Below are positions 7,491 to 13,162 of a DNA stretch of 13,162 nt, in pieces (positions within the stretch are counted from its first letter, which is position 1; every line of letters begins with the position of its first letter). The DNA is from an uncultured Lachnospiraceae bacterium (GTDB taxonomy: Bacteria > Bacillota > Clostridia > Lachnospirales > Lachnospiraceae): the NCBI GenBank assembly GCA_900548905.1, contig URMK01000105.1, positions 1-13,162 of the forward strand. The letters are read 5' to 3'. The notes beneath the pieces were generated by a model, which worked only from the letters and a program-made list of their open reading frames with translations, searched no databases and was not told where the DNA came from. The position numbers and the translations under genes are program-made.

Positions 7491-8431
7491 TATACAATAC
7501 CCTCCTGTCCCATCTTTTTAATCACCCAATTGGCTGAAAGTACCAGCACCACTCCTACCACGGTCTGGAAAAGCCCCACTGCAGTAGCAAAGTCAAAACG
7601 TCCTGCCGCCAGGCCGATGGAGTATACATATGTACTGATTACATTAGAAGCATCCCGTACCATGGTATTGCCCATAAGATAAGGCCTGTCAAAGCTGATA
7701 GTCACCAGCTTGCCAATCTGCATAATCAACAGGACGGTAATGGTGGAAGAAATCTGCGGCAGCGTCACATGCCAGATACGCTGCAGACGGGTGGCCCCGT
7801 CTATGTAAGCCGCCTCCCCCAGGGAAGCGTCCGTGGCCATCAGGGCCGCCAGATATACGATAAGGGAATAACCCGCCCCCTGCCACACACCGGAAAACCA
7901 GTATACAAACCGCCATATCCCTGTTTCGCTCAAAAAGGGGATACTCGATCCGCCCAATGCGTTGACGATATTATTTATCATGCCGGTATTGGCAAACAGC
8001 TGGGTGGCAATACCTGAAATAATTACCCAGGACAGGAAATTGGGCAGATACAGAAGTGTCTGCGTCACCTTGCGCACCCCTGCGCTGCGCAGCTCGTTCA
8101 GGAAAATTGCCAGGAATATCGGGATGGGAAACCCGAGAATCAAATCCCCCATATTCAATACCAGTGTATTTTTTAAAGCATCCCAGAAATCCTTGGAGGT
8201 AAAGGCTTCCTTAAAATGTGTCAGACCTATCCACGGACTGTCCCAGATACCCTGGAAGATATTGAATTTCTTAAAGGCTACAACTACACCAAGCATGGGT
8301 TTGTACTTGAATAGAATCATGTAGATGACCGGCACCAGCAGCATGGCATATAACTGCCAGTTATTTCTCAGGTAAAGTTTTCCGTTTGTTTTTTTCCTGC
8401 CCGCCCGGGACGGTGTATTTTTCCCTCTCAT
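7490..8431 (-). CDS. Carbohydrate ABC transporter permease (LplB/YteP-like)
   Basis: This 313-residue inner-membrane protein is the MalF-side permease of the same importer. The N-terminal 20 residues are basic, followed by a first membrane helix (about 25-42). The EAA loop LGEAAYIDGATRLQRIWHVTLP lies at 204-225. The segment KYKPMLGVVVAFKKFN (42-57) is characteristic of the LplB/YteP group that imports complex oligosaccharides such as rhamnogalacturonan fragments. Its ATG overlaps the GH105 stop in an ATGA arrangement, with AGGAGG 6 bases upstream inside the GH105 gene, so translation of the two is probably coupled. Family assignment is firm; the substrate is inferred from the neighbouring enzymes. 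Confidence 0.94.
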   Translation of the reverse strand: MRGKNTPSRAGRKKTNGKLYLRNNWQLYAMLLVPVIYMILFKYKPMLGVVVAFKKFNIFQGIWDSPWIGLTHFKEAFTSKDFWDALKNTLVLNMGDLILGFPIPIFLAIFLNELRSAGVRKVTQTLLYLPNFLSWVIISGIATQLFANTGMINNIVNALGGSSIPFLSETGIWRFVYWFSGVWQGAGYSLIVYLAALMATDASLGEAAYIDGATRLQRIWHVTLPQISSTITVLLIMQIGKLVTISFDRPYLMGNTMVRDASNVISTYVYSIGLAAGRFDFATAVGLFQTVVGVVLVLSANWVIKKMGQEGIV

Positions 8432-9561
8432 ATGTCCTCCTGTTTTGATGTATACAGTAACTGTTCACTCCCTTTGTGTCCCCTCTTCCATTCAACGAGG
8501 AACAAAATAGCCAGCGCCTGTCCATAAGGCATGGGCTTGAGCGGTATTTCTTTGTAGAAGTCCCTGCTCTCCCTTCCCATGGGGGTACCGTAGGATACCT
8601 GTCCCAGAACCCCGTCCTCCGATATCAGGGACAGAATCGGATTCAGCGCCCTGTCTGCCGCCGCAAGCCACTTTTCCTCCAGAAGGCCGCTGTGTACTCC
8701 CCGCAGGATTCCATAAGCAAAACCGCATGTGGCGCTGGCTTCCTCGTAGGATTCCGGGTCATCCAGCAGCGTGTGCCACATACCGCTGTCCGCCTGACAC
8801 CCCGACAGGGCTTCCACCTGGCTGCAGAGGGCTTCCTTTAAAATACGCTCCACAGGCTCAGGACAGGATATCATGCTGAGCAGCTCCGGGATCGCAATCG
8901 TACTCCAGCAGTTCCCTCTTCCCCAGAAAGCCCCTGCAAAATGGTTCCTTTCCAGAAAAGTCCAGCCATGGTACCAGAAGCCGCTTATCGGATCCTGCAG
9001 ATATTTCATATGAAGCAGGAACTGATACTGGGCTTCGTTACGGTAATCCTCCCGATCCAGTATTCTTCCCATATTGGCAAGGAAAAGCACGGTCATCACC
9101 AATGTGTCATCCCAAAGCTCCTGCTCGTTGACATCATCAGAAGTCATATGCTGTATCCCGCCTTCCATGGTACGGGGCATTCCGTTCATAATCCATTCCG
9201 CCGCTTCCCGGCAGGGCTTCATATAATTCTCATCCTTCAGGTATTCCGCCAGATAAGACATAGTCAGGAAAGGAGCCGCCGTATTCACATTACATTGGGG
9301 AAAGCCTACCTGCAGCTGCCTGTCATAATACCGGGTAAGCATTTTCAGATATTTTCTTTCCCCTGAGGCCTCAAACAGCTTCCAGATACCGTAAAGCCCT
9401 ACGCCCTGGGTCCATTCCCAATGCGCATATTTTCGCAGCTCTTCTTCAGACAGATTCTTCTTCCTGCGCATATTTTCCATAAATATGTCATCATCTTCAT
9501 ATAAAATTCCCGTAAAGGCATCAATCAGCTTTTGAAGCTTTTTATCTATTTCCTGTAACAT
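8428..9561 (-). CDS. GH105 unsaturated uronyl (rhamnogalacturonyl) hydrolase
   Basis: This 377-residue protein matches the length and layout of YteR-type GH105 enzymes, which remove 4,5-unsaturated uronic acid from the non-reducing end of oligosaccharides made by polysaccharide lyases, by hydration of the double bond. The fold is a single (alpha/alpha)6 barrel. Motifs seen are WEWTQGVGLYG (48-58), the LWDDTL block (149-154) with the likely catalytic aspartate, GFWYHGW (194-200) and FWGRGNCW (212-219). In most relatives I know, the last motif reads GRGNGW, so cysteine at 218 is a substitution. There is no signal peptide, so it should act in the cytoplasm after import. GGGGAG lies 8 bases before the ATG. 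It is the first gene of the operon, facing the divergent AraC gene. Rhamnogalacturonan is the commonest substrate in this family, but glycosaminoglycan-type or ulvan-type substrates cannot be excluded. Confidence 0.92.
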   Translation of the reverse strand: MLQEIDKKLQKLIDAFTGILYEDDDIFMENMRRKKNLSEEELRKYAHWEWTQGVGLYGIWKLFEASGERKYLKMLTRYYDRQLQVGFPQCNVNTAAPFLTMSYLAEYLKDENYMKPCREAAEWIMNGMPRTMEGGIQHMTSDDVNEQELWDDTLVMTVLFLANMGRILDREDYRNEAQYQFLLHMKYLQDPISGFWYHGWTFLERNHFAGAFWGRGNCWSTIAIPELLSMISCPEPVERILKEALCSQVEALSGCQADSGMWHTLLDDPESYEEASATCGFAYGILRGVHSGLLEEKWLAAADRALNPILSLISEDGVLGQVSYGTPMGRESRDFYKEIPLKPMPYGQALAILFLVEWKRGHKGSEQLLYTSKQEDI

Positions 9562-9688
9562 TCCTTTATCTCCCCGTCTGTAACTATATTTTCATCTTAT
9601 TCCTTGCTTTTTGGCATTTGATACGCTATAATATAATTGTGAAAAAATATGCAATTTTCAGTAAATATGGAAAGAAGGTATCATATCC
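9562..9688. promoter_or_regulatory. Divergent promoter region between GH105 operon and araC-type gene
   Basis: This 127-base A+T-rich gap separates two divergent start codons. For the plus strand, TTGCTT (9604-9609), a 17-base spacer and a perfect TATAAT (9627-9632) make a good promoter for the regulator gene; a second overlapping TATAAT (9632-9637) follows TTGGCA (9611-9616) with a 15-base spacer. For the minus strand, TTGCAT (9654-9649) with TATTAT (9633-9628) is a weaker, 15-spaced candidate, as expected for an activator-dependent promoter. The word ATTTTCA occurs at 9588-9594 and 9654-9660, and its inverse at 9640-9645 forms TGAAAA-N9-TTTTCA (9640-9660). These are candidate regulator sites, unproven. 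Confidence 0.6.
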
Positions 9689-10621
9689 ATGCCTCAGACA
9701 ATAGAATATAAGGAAAAGCATTTTATAATTGTCAACGATATTAAAAATTCTTTATTTTATTTTTTTGATTTTGATATCCGTTCCACGGAAAAAAACATGG
9801 AATTCGAGCATCTTCATTCCTATTATGAAATTCATATCCTGCTAAGCCCCATGGCCACACATTTTATTGAAGGTATTCCCTACCGCATCCGGACCAATGA
9901 TTTCGTGCTGCTGGAGCCGTCCCGCCTGCATAAGTCCTTTTATCCCAGTGAGACTCCCTCCAAGAGGCTGGTGATCACCTTTATGTACCGTGATGACGGC
10001 TACGGTTTCAAGGAGACCTATGAAAAGCTTCTGATACCATTTCATGAAACTGTGCCCATCTTCCGTTTCCCTGAAGCCCAGCAGAAAGTACTGGTACAGA
10101 TTCTGAATGAAATTGTGGCGCTGTCCCATCAGGCCGGCACCCAGGAAATGACCGGCGCTTATGAACTCATGATACACAGCCTGTTCACCCAGTTCCTGTA
10201 TTACCTGAAGGATTTCCATGACTTTAACATCTATGAGACAGAAAATCCGCAGGACCGGCTGTCTGAGCGGATTTATACCGTAGCCAATTATATCCATACT
10301 CATTACATGGACAACCTCACCCTGGAGGAACTGGCGAAAAATATCTATATGGATCCTTTTTACCTGTCCCACCAGTTCAGGGGAGTTACCGGCTATACGG
10401 TCACCCAATATATTCATCTGGTACGGATCCGTAATTGTCAGTTCCTGCTGCTGAATACGGAAGATAAGATTTCGGATATCTCCGCCGCCTGCGGATTTAC
10501 CAGTTTCTCTCAATTCAACCGCGTCTTCCATAAATTCTGCAATGAATCTCCTTCCGAATATCGGAAAAGTCAGTCAACCAACCGGCTTCTTGCGGAACGG
10601 CCTAAGTCCTTACGGCACTAA
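9689..10621 (+). CDS. AraC-family transcriptional regulator with cupin sensor domain
   Basis: This 310-residue protein has an N-terminal cupin-like ligand-binding domain and a C-terminal AraC DNA-binding domain. The cupin half shows HLHSYYEIHILLS (41-53) and a proline-serine-rich loop with LLEPSRLHKSFYPSE (74-88), typical of one-component sugar sensors. The DNA-binding half (about 190-295) has two helix-turn-helix units, TLEELAKNIYMDPFYLSHQF (211-230) and ISDISAACGFTSFSQFNRVF (261-280), followed by the usual SPSEYRKS end. AGAAGG lies 10 bases before the ATG. It is divergent from the GH105 operon and is the obvious candidate for its regulator; no histidine kinase is encoded nearby, so it probably senses its effector directly. 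The first 30 codons are strongly A+T-rich compared with the neighbours. The effector is not identifiable here. Confidence 0.93.
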   Translation: MPQTIEYKEKHFIIVNDIKNSLFYFFDFDIRSTEKNMEFEHLHSYYEIHILLSPMATHFIEGIPYRIRTNDFVLLEPSRLHKSFYPSETPSKRLVITFMYRDDGYGFKETYEKLLIPFHETVPIFRFPEAQQKVLVQILNEIVALSHQAGTQEMTGAYELMIHSLFTQFLYYLKDFHDFNIYETENPQDRLSERIYTVANYIHTHYMDNLTLEELAKNIYMDPFYLSHQFRGVTGYTVTQYIHLVRIRNCQFLLLNTEDKISDISAACGFTSFSQFNRVFHKFCNESPSEYRKSQSTNRLLAERPKSLRH

Positions 10622-10674
10622 TCGTATCATTCATTGTATTAAGTATAGTAAATTCAAATAGCATAGTCTATGTA

Positions 10675-12300
10675 TTAATTGTCTTTTACAGAGCAAAAAC
10701 ATTGCATATTTTGCGTTGGATTAGTAATAGCCATATTGGTAAAGTCGGAAGCCGCTACAAAAAAGAGCCACTTGCATTCCCTGCTTTCCGCATTCCAGGG
10801 GAGACTCATACTGTAATCATAATATCCTTTACCCCGGGTTTCCTCCCGTTGCGTAAGAACTATTTTTCTCTCATACCCGCCGCTGCCGTAAATAGATAAC
10901 TGCTTCAGGGGCAGATTTCCCAGAATTGTCAGTTCCATCCCTTCCTTCCGGGGGGTCGCGTACAATATCGGGCCGTTGGTCAGGAAGCTCCGGCCATTGC
11001 GCAGTGCATCCAGCACTTTTTCTGAATCCGGACGCCCCTCCAGTTTTACATAGGTCCGCACGCCGCCGCTTGTAAGATTGGACTCCGCCCATTTTTCCAG
11101 GCGTGGCAGCAGACGGGTATGCAGCAGATCCAGGCAGTCCGGTTGTGCTCCATAGACTTCCTCCAGCCGTCTCCGTATTTCCTTCTGCTCTTTCAGTACG
11201 CTGTCAATCCACATCAGCTCCCCAAACAATTCATGATAATCATTCGCGCGTATATTGTGGGTATCGCTTCCCGTGACCGCCGGAATATACCTGCCCTGTT
11301 CCAGCAGTTCCCGCCACAGCTGCGCTGCGTCGGCATTAACGGTGCCGTAATACATGGGATGGGAGCCATTCCATATTTCCATAGTCTGAAATATGTCCAG
11401 CATATCATAAAAGGCTGGGTTGAATGAAGTGGAAACACTGTAATCCCGGGGATGATTCAACTGAGGAATGCCTCCTTCCCCACGGATTTCCGAAGCAATC
11501 CGCCTGAACTCCGAACGCAGGGCCTCCTCTGTACGTTCCTCCCCGGGTACATGGTAGATGACATCTTTCTCAACGCCGAGAGACAATACATGACCGTTGG
11601 AAGTGGATATCTCCTTGGACACAACCGGCAGGAAATCTTCTTTTTCCTGTGCCCTCCATGCGTCGTGATTCAAGGTATTATGGTGATCGCTGAGAGCGCC
11701 GAAGGCCAATCCCATAGCGCGCATGGAACAGCTCACCTCCTCCGGCGTCTCGCATACATCATCGTCCCCGCCGTAAACCGGGCTGCTGTAAATACTGTGA
11801 TGATGCAAGTCTCCCGCATAATACCCTTTTTCCCCCAGATTCACAAATCGCTCAAACGAATAGCTTTTCCGTATGCCTGTCTCCGTTATCCTTATTTCCT
11901 CTGTAATGATGATATATTCACTGCCTTTAGAGATTTCCATCATATACGTGCCTATGGGAAGGCTCTTTTGCAGGATTCCGTCTTCACCGGTCATTTCCCG
12001 TATCATATCAATCCGGCCGTTGACCTTATGGAAGGTCCCTGCGGATTCCCCTGCCCGGAGAGGGAACAGCTTCACCTGGGCAGGTGTGGGCAGTCCCTTC
12101 TCATCTGCAACCGTTACATGAAGGGTTCCTATGCGCCTCTCCTGCATCTCTTTCCCGGGATATATAATCCCCCGCTCTTCCAAAAGGTTCCGCGCCTGCC
12201 GGATCATTCTCCACAGCTGCTTTGCATCGCAGCCGGGCTTTTCTCCCTGTGCTTTGAGAATACTGATTCCAATGGATAAAAATTTCTCTGGTTTTGACAT
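10675..12300 (-). CDS. CehA/McbA-type PHP-domain metallohydrolase
   Basis: The protein has 541 residues from this ATG (547 from a GTG at 12318; residue numbers below use the longer form). Residues 62-150 look like a small beta domain of the carboxypeptidase-regulatory type. A PHP-type metal-dependent hydrolase domain follows (about 163-450) with metal-ligand motifs DLHHHS (170-175), SDHHN (210-214), E236, NHP (288-290) and TGSDTH (349-354), then GRSFLTNGP (442-450) and a C-terminal beta-rich part. Relatives hydrolyse esters or phosphoesters, but the natural substrates of most are unknown. The ATG at 12300 has GAGG 8 bases upstream, while the GTG at 12318 has no visible site, so I prefer the ATG. 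It lies 14 bases after the lysoplasmalogenase gene, so the two are probably one unit. There is no signal peptide. The end faces the AraC gene across 53 bases with no strong terminator. Confidence 0.88.
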   Translation of the reverse strand: MSKPEKFLSIGISILKAQGEKPGCDAKQLWRMIRQARNLLEERGIIYPGKEMQERRIGTLHVTVADEKGLPTPAQVKLFPLRAGESAGTFHKVNGRIDMIREMTGEDGILQKSLPIGTYMMEISKGSEYIIITEEIRITETGIRKSYSFERFVNLGEKGYYAGDLHHHSIYSSPVYGGDDDVCETPEEVSCSMRAMGLAFGALSDHHNTLNHDAWRAQEKEDFLPVVSKEISTSNGHVLSLGVEKDVIYHVPGEERTEEALRSEFRRIASEIRGEGGIPQLNHPRDYSVSTSFNPAFYDMLDIFQTMEIWNGSHPMYYGTVNADAAQLWRELLEQGRYIPAVTGSDTHNIRANDYHELFGELMWIDSVLKEQKEIRRRLEEVYGAQPDCLDLLHTRLLPRLEKWAESNLTSGGVRTYVKLEGRPDSEKVLDALRNGRSFLTNGPILYATPRKEGMELTILGNLPLKQLSIYGSGGYERKIVLTQREETRGKGYYDYSMSLPWNAESRECKWLFFVAASDFTNMAITNPTQNMQCFCSVKDN

Positions 12301-12308
12301 GTATTTTT

Positions 12309-12314
12309 CCTCAC
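12309..12314 (-). promoter_or_regulatory. Ribosome binding site deciding the PHP hydrolase start
   Basis: GTGAGG lies between the lysoplasmalogenase stop codon (12317-12315) and the ATG at 12300, with 8 bases from GAGG to the ATG. The alternative GTG at 12318 overlaps that stop codon as GTGA and would have only A/T-rich lysoplasmalogenase codons upstream. This supports the ATG as the start, though a GTGA-coupled start remains possible. Confidence 0.6.
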
Positions 12315-12977
12315 TCACATAAAGTACATTGCCGCTGCAATAAAATATACCGCCGAATAATACAGCGTAAGAAGCACCGCACTCAAAACCCGGGACTGCG
12401 TTTCATGCAGAATCCGGAACCCCAGGATATTGTCTGAAATATAAAAACAGATCCCGCCTGCCGCCGTCAGCATTCCTGCCGTACCGCCCATTTCCCGGGC
12501 CACAGCCAGGGCCATCGCAGTCATAAAGGATAAAAGAGCGCCGTATCCCACCATATAAACGGCCTGTTTACCGAAATGGTACAGAAACCTCCCGTGAAGC
12601 AGAAGCATAAAAGCAAGCAGCAACACAAACAACAGGGCTGTTGTGATCCTTACCGGCACCAGATGAATATAAGCCGCCAGAAAACAAACATGCCCCATTC
12701 CAAAAGCTGCCACCCCCGCCAGGAAAACCAGCTCCAGCAGCACGTCCGCGGCCATACAGAAAAAGGCGCCTGCGAAGATCCAAAGGGCAACGCAGCGTAA
12801 TTGTCCATCTGCGCCTAATACATAGAATAATGCCGCCAGAACAGGCATAAAAGTTGCCAGCGCTTTAAAAACAAGTCCCCCTTTTCCCTTTTTCTCCTTA
12901 TTCCGGAAGTAATATTGTCCAAACACAGCCGTAAGCACCGCCGCAGTCAGGAGTATTATATTTTTCTGGAGAACCAC
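12315..12977 (-). CDS. YhhN/TMEM86-family lysoplasmalogenase-like membrane protein
   Basis: This 220-residue, very hydrophobic protein has about eight membrane segments. Members of this family (bacterial YhhN, animal TMEM86) cleave the vinyl-ether bond of lysoplasmalogens, giving a fatty aldehyde and a glycerophospho-alcohol. Family features visible are FKALATFMPVLAA (37-49), the MAADVLLE block with D78 (75-82), FGMGHVCFLAAYI (92-104) and GGICFYISDNILGF (174-187) with S181-D182. The start is a GTG at 12977 with GGGAG 6 bases upstream; there is no later start that would keep the first membrane helix. It is followed by the PHP hydrolase gene. Many clostridia contain plasmalogens, which fits the role, but family members also occur without proven activity. 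Confidence 0.85.
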   Translation of the reverse strand: MVLQKNIILLTAAVLTAVFGQYYFRNKEKKGKGGLVFKALATFMPVLAALFYVLGADGQLRCVALWIFAGAFFCMAADVLLELVFLAGVAAFGMGHVCFLAAYIHLVPVRITTALLFVLLLAFMLLLHGRFLYHFGKQAVYMVGYGALLSFMTAMALAVAREMGGTAGMLTAAGGICFYISDNILGFRILHETQSRVLSAVLLTLYYSAVYFIAAAMYFM

Positions 12978-13083
12978 AGGCAGCTCCCTCTCTTTCCGGG
13001 CGGTACTTCACTTTCCAAACCGCCTCCATTTTCCCATCATAACTCATGTCACCCAAGATTTCCAGCGCAGACTCTTCGAACAT
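12898..13083 (-). CDS. Doubtful small ORF overlapping the lysoplasmalogenase start
   Basis: A 61-codon frame opens with an ATG at 13083 that overlaps a TAA in another frame (TAATG), which could reflect translational coupling to a gene reaching in from beyond the window. Its first 35 residues are outside the lysoplasmalogenase gene and contain an acidic start and a basic middle (VWKVKYRPER), with no recognised domain. The last 80 bases overlap the lysoplasmalogenase gene, which is unusual for a real gene. There is no good ribosome binding site at a standard distance. I do not recognise it, and it may be only a leader region. Confidence 0.2.
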   Translation of the reverse strand: MFEESALEILGDMSYDGKMEAVWKVKYRPEREGAACGSPEKYNTPDCGGAYGCVWTILLPE

Positions 13084-13162
13084 TACTGTTCACGCCCCTG
13101 TGCCGCTGCCCTGTGGCTTTGCCTGCCCGTTTTCCCATCCCGGCTTTTCCCGGGGGCGGCGG
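13083..13162 (-). other. Right edge, possible 3' tail of an upstream gene
   Basis: This stretch is clearly richer in G+C than the rest of the window. Two minus-strand frames are open from the edge: one ends in TAA at 13085-13083 with a short Gly/Arg/Lys/Ala-rich peptide, the other in TGA at 13092-13090 with a Gly/Pro/Arg-rich peptide. Either could be the low-complexity C-terminus of a protein whose body lies outside the window. About 25 codons are too few to name it. Confidence 0.25.

Noticed and set aside
9618..9631. A possible catabolite-control (cre) site centred on the CG of TTGATACGCTATAA
   Set aside because: It has about three mismatches to the usual consensus, including the key G near the start, and overlaps the regulator -10 box, so base composition explains it as well.
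10622..10674. A terminator between the AraC-type gene and the PHP hydrolase gene
   Set aside because: Only weak A+T-rich inverted repeats are visible, such as CATAG/CTATG near 10662-10672; no G+C-rich stem with a U-run was found.
11452..12279. A 275-codon plus-strand open frame opposite the PHP hydrolase gene
   Set aside because: The metal-binding motifs in the minus-strand gene are decisive; the plus-strand peptide resembles no family I know.

Overview
The window looks like a chromosomal segment of an anaerobic Gram-positive gut Firmicute, most likely a member of the Lachnospiraceae or a close clostridial relative. I infer this from the moderate G+C, the strong GGAGG-type ribosome binding sites, the DegV and YczE families, an LplABC-type sugar ABC transporter without its own ATPase, and the lipobox of the binding protein. 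This is from reading alone; no search was run.

Layout. (1) Bases 121-2492, plus strand: nicotinate phosphoribosyltransferase and a DegV-family lipid-binding protein, probably co-transcribed. (2) Bases 2493-2547: a 26-bp inverted repeat that serves as a shared terminator for two converging transcription units. (3) Bases 9561 down to 2581, minus strand: a tight six-gene operon in the order GH105 unsaturated-uronyl hydrolase, permease B, permease C, lipoprotein solute-binding protein, an unassigned 556-residue predicted alpha/alpha-toroid plus beta-sandwich carbohydrate-active enzyme, and a YczE-type membrane protein. (4) Bases 9562-9688: divergent promoter region. (5) Bases 9689-10621, plus strand: an AraC-family regulator with an N-terminal cupin, the probable local switch for the operon. 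(6) Bases 12977 down to 10675, minus strand: a YhhN/TMEM86-type lysoplasmalogenase followed by a CehA/McbA-type PHP metallohydrolase, apparently a two-gene unit. (7) Bases 12978-13162: the 3' edge, G+C-rich, with a doubtful small ORF and possibly the tail of an upstream gene.

How it may work together. The six-gene operon reads as a compact Gram-positive polysaccharide utilisation locus. The lipoprotein captures an oligosaccharide, the two permeases import it (powered by an ATPase encoded elsewhere), and two enzymes without signal peptides degrade it in the cytoplasm. GH105 enzymes remove unsaturated uronic acids left by polysaccharide lyases. No secreted lyase is encoded here, so the cell probably takes up fragments made by other enzymes or other organisms. 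The AraC regulator has its own sensor domain and no histidine kinase is present, which fits direct sensing of an imported or processed sugar. The main candidate novelties are the 556-residue enzyme and the lysoplasmalogenase-PHP pair. No RNA genes, insertion sequences, CRISPR arrays or phage genes were seen, and no gap longer than 300 bases lacks a gene.
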